Shown here in pieces: positions 54,776 to 64,000 of a stretch of DNA of 64,000 nucleotides. Position 1 is the stretch's first letter. Each line of letters starts with the position of its first letter. The DNA lies in contig OX442425.1 in NCBI GenBank assembly GCA_949361645.1, positions 5,186,384-5,250,383 of the forward strand. The letters run 5' to 3'. The notes beneath the pieces were generated by a model, which was given only the letters and a program-made list of their open reading frames with translations, ran no database searches and was not told where the DNA came from. Source of the stretch: Spongilla lacustris (taxonomy: Eukaryota > Porifera > Demospongiae > Spongillida > Spongillidae). A program made the translations under genes and the position numbers.

Positions 54776-56055
54776 AGAGCACTTGGCACAGACAACCTAT
54801 CCAGGGAGCAATGCAAAGAGGATTAATCTTAATTGGTCAGAAAGGGGGGTGCCACCTAACATTCATCACTCAATATCAATTTGTGATCTATTTCCTCTAC
54901 AATTGGCTTCAAGTATGGTACAGCTTTATACGCAATATTACAACATCCTCCCTCAGCAGGATAAACCCCTTCTATGTTGGCATACACACAACAGCACATA
55001 CATTTCCACAGTTCCTGCAGTGGTGTCTTCTCCTGGTCCATGAGAACCTGTCGTGACAGGAGAAGCATGTGGGGGTGACACAGTCAGAGGCCCAGAACGA
55101 ATTATCTGTGAGAGGGGGGAGGAGGAGGAGGGAAGGGGAGGTTAGGTCTACACGATCCACACAGCAGCCTTCAATACAACGGTCACTACGAAACTGATCC
55201 ACACTTACCAACAGCAGTTGCAGTTACTGGAATTCGTAGTGCTGAGTAAAGAAGGAAACACAATATTGAAATCACCAATACAATCAAAAGCTGGCATGAT
55301 TTCACTTACCATCAGATGACGATGTCATCAGAACAGAGCCGTGATCTGTGGTGCAAGGTGCAGACTGGACGTCCCTCTCACTCCCACACATGGACTCTGC
55401 CGCCGAAGGCCCGCTCTGACAGATGGTGAAGACGTGCTTCAGTATGACTCTGAGGTCCTTGGCGTGGTTGGTTTGCAGCTGGTCCGCGACCCCTGATATG
55501 GCCACAAAGAGTCTGTGGATCAGGTCCTCTGCACTGGCAAATCCAGCCGGACCCACTCGGCTCCTGCGCACCGCCCTCTCTCCAGTGCCAGGGCTTGTCC
55601 CTCTCTGCTATAAGGAATTAAGGAATGCCACCATTCATGACAGCTGCCCTCTCTATACATCTATACACTCACTGACAATGCCCCCCCCCCCCCCCCCCCC
55701 CCCCCCCCACCTCCCTTGCACTTACTGTGGCTTTCCTCCTCTCCGTCGTGTTGTGCTGTGGTGCGGTGGTCCCATCCCCAAGTAGCGGGTTAGTGGCGTC
55801 CACACTACTATGAATAAGCTTAGGCAATTCAAGGTCATGAATATGTTTGTCGCCACGCTCTGGCGCACTGGTGGATTGTAGGGCTGGTTCGCATGGGCTA
55901 TCTGGAGATCTCCCAGGCGACTTGGAAAGCTTCTTCCTGGCCAGTGTTCCGATGCCTTCAGCGGAGCAGAGCGCTCGCTCCAGCACAGTCAACTGATCTG
56001 GTGTGAGGTGACCAAGGAGCTCCCTGTGTGCACAAGGGGTTAAAGTAATACAACT

Positions 56056-56146
<91 letters not shown>

Positions 56147-57566
56147 ACAAATACACTCACTTGATCCTTGTGAGAAGCTGGCGGTAGCCTCTGAAGAAAG
56201 GAGGCATGTCTTTCTTGGGTTTTGAAACGTCAAGTGGGCCATCTGGATACACAGTAAGTCCACTGTAGTGGAGCAAGGGGGGGGGGGGGGGTCAAAGTGG
56301 AACCATTTCATACATACAGTACTCACCACACAATGGCAAGACGCGGTATTGCAAACATAATCACAGGGTCCATCATTTCCACCATATCAGTTGTGATGTA
56401 CTTTTTCTGAAGGCCCCTATAAAATAAAAGTGTACATGAAATTCTTTGTGCAACATGAAGTGAACTAGCTAAGATGTGTGTGTGCTTGCCTTAAGGTTGC
56501 TTCACTGAACAGAACAATGGTATCTTGCTGGTAGTAATACAGCTCTTCCGACATGACATTGCACATCAGGCTCACATAGCTGCAAACACAATGGAAACAT
56601 TTAAACTCAGGTGCAGTAGTGCTGGGAGCAGCTATTGCAGCGTACCGCAACTCAAAATTCACCCACACCATGTCAAATTGTCTCAATACATCTTTGAGCT
56701 GTAAAAGGGACATTCGAACATCAGCACTAAGCAACAAAGCACATCAATAAAGTGCAGTAAGTGACTGTGAAATACTCTATTTGAACAAAACTAATAGCCA
56801 CCCTTTAATGATTAATGTACAAACCTTCTGCGAGTAGGTAAGCCTATCTGTGAAGCATTGCTCCCGGATAGCTTCTCTGACTTGACACATGTACTTCGTC
56901 AGATTAATGGCATGTGGTCTTAGCTCCACAGATTCTGCTTCGTGGTTAGCAATGTGCGATCCGGCAGCAATGCACTGTGCCCCACCCCGCAAAAAAAAAA
57001 AAACAGGTACGGTGAACCTTAAGCGACCATGCTGCGGTGCCGCACAACTTACCTCTGCACCAAACCAGATAGGTCCTGCGCCAAAATGCAAGACTTCAAA
57101 TAAAGCGCTTCCCAGACACCAAAAAAAATATGTAGGACGTACCATTGACTTGGTCTAGAGCCACGTCGTCTGGATATTTGGCTCTGAAGTCTCTGCAGGC
57201 TCTCCCTTCCGGACCCAACGCGTCTTCAGCAATAACCATGAGAACGTTCACCAAGTTGTGCTGGGCCTCCTTGAGCTGGCGGATGAGCGTCGCCCTCTTG
57301 TCTAGGTTGTCGGGGCAATTCTCCATCAGTTGGTTCAGGTCTTTCATCAGCCGAGTCACGGCCAAGTCGCAGTGATAGAACACGGCCAAAGGGTCCGCGT
57401 CATCATGCTACGCGGGAGAAAGGAGGGGGGGGGGGGGGGGGGGGGGGGCGGGGGGTAGTTACTTGCATCGGTACGTTGTCAGCTTTGCGGTCCGACTAAT
57501 AAAACGTTATGGTATAACTATAAGCATTACCTTAGGCTTGTTTATCAACTTTCTAAATCCGAGCAT
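54632..57566 (-). CDS. ZFYVE28: Lateral signalling target protein 2 homologue (FYVE protein)
   Basis: Endosomal PI3P-binding negative regulator of EGFR signalling in animals. Minus exons: 57531-57566, 57143-57407, 57053-57075, 56825-56974, 56646-56698, 56490-56579, 56327-56416, 56161-56262, 55726-56023, 55310-55607, 55209-55241, 55002-55105, 54632-54796. The start [12 protein letters not shown] followed by [12 protein letters not shown] matches the LST2 N-terminus. [22 protein letters not shown] and [11 protein letters not shown] lie in the conserved N-terminal domain. [20 protein letters not shown] precedes the C-terminal FYVE domain, which has WASD (WxxD), [24 protein letters not shown] and PVRVCTNC, all ligands present. 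The intron 56417-56489 starts with GC. A poly-C tract of about 29 is at 55679-55707, in the intron after exon 9. Confidence 0.93.
56057..56142. repeat. (AC)n microsatellite in a ZFYVE28 intron
   Basis: About 85 bases of CACA between exons 56161-56262 and 55726-56023. Confidence 0.97.
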
Positions 57567-58221
57567 AGTTGCAAATACCCACCAGATGAGTGTGGCTCTG
57601 TTTGCTGATACTCGAACATTTTGTACAGCTGCTACAGGAAGCACCAAAGCTGTACAGCGGAAGTCCAATCGTTTGACTGGCGGGCGGATGCCACATAAAG
57701 ACTTGACATTCAAATGTCGTGGGCGTAGTTATTAATCCGTTGGCCAAAATTGCGTGTTAACGCACGCCCACGGGCAGAGAGATAGTGCCCATATGGCACC
57801 ACATGTTTACCACAAATACACGCGCGAGTCCTCATGATTCGCATTTTGTTTTAAAGCAGGCACACCCCTGAGTGAGTAGATCATACTCCATGGGTGAGAA
57901 ATGCACGTCTTCTTAATCAATGACAGGAAAACATCTGAACAAGCACTACTACATGTGAAAATGTGGTCAGACAACATAAATTGCTAACGTAGCCCAATCA
58001 TCAGCAACATGCATTACGGCCATGCAGCTATATCTTGCGACAGAAATGGATTGCATTGCCACATGTGCATTGAAACGGTTTATTAAAAAGATAAGCAAAA
58101 CTTGATTGCCACAGCAACCTAATTTATTCTGCGCGCGGGATGAATTTGAGCTGGGTACGAGATTGCTTCGAGCCCCGCCCCCGAAATTCTTTTAGCGCAT
58201 GCATCTGGAAGTCTTGCAGGC
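57567..58221. promoter_or_regulatory. Divergent intergenic region ZFYVE28 / adducin
   Basis: 655 bases separate the two start codons, on opposite strands. It must contain both 5' UTRs and promoters. A GC-richer stretch (CACGCCCACGGGC; ACACGCGCGAGTC) lies at 57750-57830. No clear TATA box. Confidence 0.55.
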
Positions 58222-60884
58222 ATGTCGTCAACCCAGCTAGTTACCCGCTCGTACAAGTTGGACACACTTGCGGCGGACAAACGGCCGTTCGAAGTACAGC
58301 TAGATGTAGAGGCCTTAAACCGGCGTAAAAAGGTATCACAAATCTTGAGCGGTGGTCCATTTAAAGACGAACTGGAGAGCATTTTAAAAGATCAGATAAG
58401 TGGATCACAGAAGCGTTCAGTGGTTCTAAAAAAATTGCAAGAAACAGTTATTCCAGCGAAAATTCTTGAAGCAGCAAAGCAGGCAACGCCCCTTTCTCCT
58501 CCCCTTCATCTTGGAGAACTCATTGTTCCCATCAACGACCTCAGGGGCTCCAATGCTTCGAAATACACTATCCCCGAGCGACAATTGCGGTGTAAGTTGG
58601 CATCGATTTGCCGCCTGAGCGACATGTTTGGCTGGAGCACTCTGATTCACAATCTTGTCACGGTAATGAATATTTGATCAATGATCTAGCGCATTTCGTT
58701 ACGTACGTCTACTTTCAGGCTGTATGTTCAGCATCAGAACGAAGTGTGCTGGTCAACCCTTATGGTCTCATGTGTTATGAAGTTACTGCATCCAATCTGG
58801 TGAAGGTTGGATATGAAGGGGACATTTTTGACTACGGTGGCACTCAGTTTGAGGTGGATCACCCTGATCTACCTCTGCACCTGTCCCTATACGCTAGGAT
58901 GCAGGACATTAGGTGCATCATCCCTGTGAGAAATTCGGCTGGTGTTGCTGTAAGTAACACGTACATGTACATACATACATGCAGTGCATGTGGAGCACCA
59001 TCATGTGACAGCCACATCTTAGTACTGCCACCTTGTTCTTAATGACATGCAGGTTTCGTGCATGAGCTGTGGTCTCCTTGGAATGTCAGAAAAGGCATTG
59101 ATGGTAACTTGCACTCACACACTCGCTCACTCACTCACTCACTCACACACTCACTCACTCACTCACACTTGCTCACTCACTCACACTTGCTCACACACTC
59201 ACACGCACTCACTCACTCACTGACTCGCTCACTCACTCGCTCACTCACTGTAATTATCCATGTTATAGATCATGATAAAAAGCAATCGATTCTAATCAAA
59301 TGTTACTAGGTTGGAAAAATCTCATATACTGATCTGGAAGAAGATGTAGATTTAGATCCTACAAGCAAGGTTGTGACATGTGTTCTAAAATTTGTGGGAC
59401 ACAATTGAAACTCTCTTCCATATGTTTGCAGATCCTATTTGTGCGTGGACAGGGTTTTTTGGCTTTTGGACAAAGTGTTGAGGAAGCATTCCATTATGCC
59501 TATCATGCTGTGAGAGCATGTGAGATTCAGGTATAAACGTGAGCAGACTGCAAGTAGTTCAAATTGCATTTCTACCAAGGTATCGGCAATAACTGCTGGA
59601 ATGGATAGTTTGTCTACTTTTGGCTTGAAAAGTGAGCTAAAACCTGTAGACCAACAGCGTGAATTTGAGGGACTAATGAGGATGCTCGACAACAAGGTGA
59701 GGCAGTCTTGCAGTGTAAAGCAACATTACATTAAGTGAGCTCAGCAGATGTATAAACCGTTTGTCCTTAAATTAAAAATGCAACACTCAATAACTAGCTG
59801 TCTCTGTCAAACTGATTTTTCTAAAGGGCTATAATACTGGATATGAGTACAAGTGCTGGGACTTGTTTCAACCACCACCAGATGCTGGCTATGAGGCCAG
59901 AAAGAAAGAAAGAGAATCAAAGAGAGCTAAGCAGCTTGAGCAGAAAGGTACATGCTTGCTTGAGGCTTGTACAAATGTAAACACATGACTACCTAACTCT
60001 GATGCAGGCTATAAAAGAGAAACACCACTAGTGGAGGTACTGAAGTGTATTGGGTGAAGTGTCTAGCTTGATTTGCATTGATTATATCTCACAGACAACT
60101 GAAACTGCACAGACACGAAAACTGCATCACAAAGCAGGTTCTACTGTGCAGACAGAGGTATTGTCTTTTTTTTTTTTTTTAACACTCAAATGCATTTTTA
60201 CTGATGGAGTCCACACACCTCAGCAGCACAATCTTGGGTTAAGGGACCTTACAAGCACTTCTGAGCAGCCAAGAATTGTATGCACATAGTTTGCTTGCAT
60301 GTACATTTGCCGTTTACCCCAACTATCTCCAGGTGCCAGGCTCTTCCAGGAGACTTTCAAATTCTAATAACAATGTCGAATCACAGACTAATTCAAATGC
60401 AAAGCCATATGACAGACCTAGGGAAGAGGCAAATGCAGCAGTTTCTGATACCAGAAGGCATCCTGAGGCTCCATTCTTTCAGCCATTAGAGCGGGCAATG
60501 AATGCGGCTAAACAAGTTGCCTACTCAACCCACCAGGCAGTTGAAAAGCTCATCTTGCTTGACTTACCTGATCAAGAAATCCATCCACAGCCATACCAAC
60601 CACCAGCCATGGGGATGGCTGCACCCACGCTCAAATCAGAAGCGGCTTCTGCACAGTACGTCACCTCAGGCCTCCCTTCGTCTAATGGACAGTGGTATTC
60701 TCCTGCCACCAATGAGGGCAGCTCAGGACTGCGCACTCGAACTGTGATATTCAGCAATGACCACATGTCAGCAGAGAAGGCAGCAAACGCTGCAAGGGTT
60801 GTAGCCAAGAACACGGCAGAAGCAGTGCGCAAGATGACTGGTTCCTTAAAGGAGCCTGCAACACCGTCTCTCTCTCCAGTGTGA
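58222..60884 (+). CDS. Adducin (membrane-skeleton protein), short form without basic MARCKS-like tail
   Basis: Actin-capping, spectrin-recruiting protein at the plasma membrane; its head is a class II aldolase-like fold without catalysis. Exons: 58222-58662, 58719-58949, 59053-59103, 59310-59369, 59432-59530, 59580-59696, 59827-59947, 60008-60036, 60095-60157, 60224-60277, 60333-60884. Head landmarks are RRKKVSQILSGGPFKDELES, VPINDLRGSNASKY, LRCKLASICRLSDMFGWS, CYEVTASNLVKVGYEGDI and GQSVEEAFHYAYHAVRACEI. Then come FEGLMRMLDNKGYNTGYEYK (neck) and a ~180-residue Ala/Pro/Ser tail ending TPSLSPV. The Lys-rich FRTPSFLKK-type tail of vertebrate adducins is absent. Which paralogue it corresponds to cannot be said. 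Confidence 0.92.
59107..59252. repeat. (ACTC)n microsatellite in an adducin intron
   Basis: CACTCACTCACT with CTTGCT interruptions between exons 59053-59103 and 59310-59369. Confidence 0.93.
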
Positions 60885-61441
60885 TCCCCCCCCCACTCCC
60901 CCATGTCACACAATATATATAAAGTTCTCAAATTACATTTCAAAAATCTAACACTCCCGCAGCCTTGTCATAGTCATGTAATTAATGACATTTCAAAACT
61001 TTTATAACTTTAAAATCACTTCTGGTAACCACAGTAAAATGAACATTACATGCACTATGAAGGCTTTAATTGTGTTTTATATGATGCTGTATCTAAATTA
61101 AATAATTATGACATGCAACATCTGGCTAATGGTGCATGTGCCCCCCAACAACTGTAATTTTATAGATGGTAATCTGATCCTCTGCATGCCTCTTTGAGGT
61201 GGTTTAGCAATGCCACCTGCGCTGCAAACAGGTCTGCTAACGCTTAAAGAATAGATTTTCAGCCACTGAAATGAATTTGACTCATATGTACTACTACGGG
61301 TATTTTGCTAATCGTATTCATGACACTTCAAATCCTACATAGGACCTACTAACGTAGGTCCCGATATACCCAATAGTTCTGTGCTTCCTGGTTCTATTTC
61401 CTGGCACAATTTAAAAATGTGTGATAATAATATGTACAATA
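60885..61441. other. Intergenic 3' flanks of adducin and the CFAP119-like gene
   Basis: About 560 bases between two convergent stop codons, presumably both 3' UTRs. AT-rich with no repeat or ORF recognised. Confidence 0.5.
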
Positions 61442-62790
61442 CTATACAGATTTTTCCAGTTTTGAGATTCTGCTAAGCAATGTCTCTTCTTTCTGCTTCA
61501 GTTTCTGTGCAACATTTGCCTAATTACGAAAACAAAGAAAGAGAGGTCATACATGTTCTATGGCTGCACCACACACCCTGACCTGATATGCAGTTAGCAT
61601 TTGCTGTGCCATGTCTGACATCAGGTGCTGCAACTCATTGATATCTATGCCTTCAGCAACCTCCCCTGGGTCAAGCAACTTTTGGCTGAAAAGGATGCAC
61701 CACAGGCATGGCACTTACCAACAGGACCACCATCCTTTGCTTCAGGAAGCACGGTACTCTTGTACAAAAGGAGTGCCAAGTTAGTACAATGGTCACACTG
61801 TGCACACAAGTACCTGTGTGGTGGAGAGCTGTATCTTTGGCTTGGAAGTCATCCAACTTTCGTAGAACTCCAATGGTACACCTTCTTCCAAAGGGGGTGG
61901 TACAAACAAGCCGTTGGGGGGCAAGTTGACCTGTAGCTGAAAATATCAATTTGAATGGGCCAGCAGAATGAATGCTCATTAATTCTACCACATCACAAAT
62001 GTGCTCCTCATTTTGCTGATCTGAAAGGAGACATTCAAATGCCCTATAGTGCTGGAATAGGGTCTTTGTAATGTATTCTCCTGAAAGAATGGCTTGTTCT
62101 GTGCCAAAGCATCTAAGCGAAGTGGGACCTGAAGTCCCAACATTTGAAAGTGTTTGCTTGAGCTCTTTGATGTTGTCACAAAGTGCTAGCTTTCGCGCTA
62201 CAAAGCAAAACATATACAATGACACTCAAAATGCCCAAATAAGATTGACTGTACCTACTTTTTAAATTGTCTAGCAGTGTATGCAGGAGTGTAAGGAATG
62301 CAGATGTCTGCTCCAAGTTGAACTGTTGCTCACGAGCAAACGTAAACTAGTGTTAAGGACCTTACACATGTCAAGCAGCCACAACATCTCTCCTCTTTAA
62401 AAAAACCCCCAATAAAAGATATCAATATCCAGACACAAAAAAGTCCAGACGAGCTGCATCTCTGAGTGAATATTCATAATCAGGCAACGCAAGAATTGCT
62501 CCAAGCGTCCTATCCGTGTGTGCAAAATTGTATAAGTAACCAACTGTTTTATAGAGCCGTTTGCTTAACTTCTCAACCTCTTCAATAGGTTGCACTAATA
62601 AATTCTTTAGGTCCGATTCTTTAAATATCATCCATGCCAATTGAGGTACCTCTGGTTCTGCTTTTTCAACCTGAACCTTGAGGTATTAAAGCTTAGAATT
62701 AAAAAATCTCTCCCTGTTTCTGCTCACTTCTTCCTGAGTCGCTTCACTTTTCCTAGCGCTCCTGGTCTTAGGCTTGGAGGATTTTGACAT
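61442..62790 (-). CDS. CFAP119: CFAP119 (CCDC189)-like ciliary protein
   Basis: Minus exons: 62728-62790, 62437-62670, 62259-62346, 61931-62197, 61814-61884, 61583-61678, 61442-61519. Starts MSKSSKPKTRSARKSE. Landmarks are LAWMIFKESDLKNLL, ARLDFF joined to FTFAREQQFNLEQTSAFLTL, TEQAILSGEYITKTLFQHYR, and a C-terminal coiled coil (AQKLKQKEETLLSRISKLEK) to the stop. The FAREQ-FNLEQTSAF block and the later helix pattern are what I recall of CFAP119/CCDC189, a flagellar/ciliary protein. The name rests on memory, not alignment. The acceptor before the sixth exon (after CCAAAAG) was picked to keep frame. Divergent from PSMD4. Confidence 0.62.
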
Positions 62791-62883
62791 ACCCCGTTTC
62801 GTTACCTAGTGACGGGCAGCGACATTACATCACGGGTGGCGTTCATTAGAGAAGGATTATTATTTACTTAGGGTGTAGTAATA
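62791..62883. promoter_or_regulatory. 93-bp shared divergent promoter region, CFAP119-like / PSMD4
   Basis: Only 93 bases lie between the two ATGs on opposite strands, with GTGACGGGCAGCGACATTAC and GATTATTATTTACTTAGG. Both transcripts must start here or in each other's gene. No TATA box clearly placed for either. Confidence 0.6.
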
Positions 62884-64000
62884 ATGGTGCTGGAAGCAAC
62901 TCTGGTTTGGTGAGTTTAGAGTATATACGTTATTTGGGTTGTGATAGTGTAGTACATGTGCTTTGTGCACTTGGCATTAGTATTTATTAATGCCAGGTAA
63001 CGCTCGCTACCGGCATGTACTCTGTTTTTGCGCGTGTAGTGTGTTGTGTACGCCATATGTATGTAGGTGTGGGGTTGTGTTTGTGTTGCATTTTATGCAT
63101 ATATGTGTGTGTTTTAATGTGTTATTGTGGATGTAAGAAGTTGTCTGTAATACGTGTGTGCTATAATTAGAACTATTTACTAATTACATTACGCCACAGT
63201 AATGTGGCCCAAAACAAAACGATGACGTAATTTATGGACCACCCTTTCGAAGGTAGTGAGTATATGTAGTGTAATTTGGGACACTGCGCACTTCATACAC
63301 AGATAATAAGTATCTCGTGTCTTTGGTAGAGTGTGCAGCAGATGAGTTGATGTAATACACTTTGCATCTTTGGTTACATCTTGAAATCTGTCACCAATAT
63401 TAACAAGTTATAAATGAAATCTCTAAATAGGTAGGAATTAGGATTTGAGGTATAAAAAATACTTTGTTGTTTCCTAATCAACTCAACTGGATTATCCGTT
63501 ATATGTACTGTCGTATACTGTTTAACCAATTTATTTGTATGCAGTTTTACACTTCTACTTTGTATATCTCAAGCATTCTGCCATGATTTGATGTGATAGA
63601 TTCATGAGAGGAGTTTACCTATAGCTTGAGGACCAGCTAGTTGCTCCATTGAGGAGGAACAGTGTTCTGCAGAACTTGCTAATTTGGGGTTCTAATAATA
63701 AATACACAATAATAAAAAATGTAGCCCAGTTGCAAAGGTTTTAATATTGCACTGGACGATTATAGTACCTTCATTTTTTATTTTCATATAAATGTTAGGT
63801 GATTTCATTTGTTATTATCACCACTAGCAAGTGTTAAATGATACCAAACTGTCATCAAAGTGTTTTTTAAACTGAGCACAAGCTACATGCATTTGCCTTT
63901 TTTCTAAACCTGCAGTGTTGATAACAGTGAATGGATGCGGAATGGAGATTTCATTCCTAATCGCCTCCAAGCACAGCAGGATGCTGTGCACGCTGTGTGT
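62884..64000 (+). CDS. PSMD4: 26S proteasome ubiquitin receptor PSMD4/Rpn10, 5' part
   Basis: Exon 1 62884-62909 encodes MVLEATLV plus a split codon. Exon 2 begins at 63916 and runs off the window: [20 protein letters not shown] then QQDAVHAVC. This is the start of the Rpn10 VWA domain, with its signature D-N-S-E-(Y/W)-M-R-N-G-D. Rpn10 docks ubiquitin chains on the regulatory particle. The 1 kb first intron (62910-63915) shows no repeat. UIM motifs lie beyond the window. Confidence 0.93.

Noticed and set aside
58140..58328. Alternative plus-strand ORF just upstream of the adducin start
   Set aside because: Out of frame with the adducin exon and without similarity; the Met at 58222 begins the conserved frame.

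Overview
The window is animal nuclear DNA: intron-dense genes with GT-AG introns (one GC-AG), conserved eukaryotic proteins, dense simple repeats and minisatellites, and many non-autonomous transposons. The gene set (kinesin-5, adducin, LST2/ZFYVE28, DUSP11, PSMD4 and a ciliary CFAP119-like protein) is metazoan. Many short introns, frequent TACATGTACATG-type repeats, long poly-G/poly-C tracts and RLE-type non-LTR elements would suit a sponge or another early-branching invertebrate. The species cannot be fixed from the sequence, and the sponge guess is inference.

Region 1 (1-8635, +): the 3' part of a kinesin-5 (KIF11/Eg5) gene from mid motor domain to stop, with a 1.5 kb foldback repeat in one intron. 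Region 2 (8.87-27.69 kb): a repeat island bracketed by a 1.2 kb inverted duplication of an RRM exon and its flanking intron. It holds an RLE-type non-LTR retrotransposon broken by insertions, three almost fully palindromic ~0.8 kb elements, two TA-flanked elements, and a 5.8 kb inverted repeat whose arms carry nested insertions with visible target duplications. The opposite arm preserves the empty sites.

Region 3 (27.58-49.56 kb, -): one ~22 kb gene of at least 16 exons. Its inferred protein order is a J-domain-like start without HPD, a Lys/Glu-rich coiled coil, TPRs, a UBA-like segment and an RRM. Its introns hold more than a dozen unrelated tandem arrays, including 1.4 kb of an 18-bp unit and 1 kb of a 25-bp unit. 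No 3' end was found; the last recognised exon is the one copied in the inverted duplication.

Region 4 (49.6-64 kb): compact housekeeping genes. DUSP11 (+, 52.08-54.12 kb) and ZFYVE28/LST2 (-, 54.63-57.57 kb) converge, with a tandem duplication of the last FYVE exon between them. LST2 and adducin (+, 58.22-60.88 kb) diverge. A CFAP119-like gene (-, 61.44-62.79 kb) and PSMD4 (+, from 62.884 kb, running off the end) share a 93-bp divergent promoter region. These genes act in unrelated processes (mitosis, RNA 5'-end processing, endosomal signalling, membrane skeleton, cilia, proteasome), so there is no operon-like logic. Exon boundaries were read by eye from splice sites, frame and protein similarity recalled from family knowledge.
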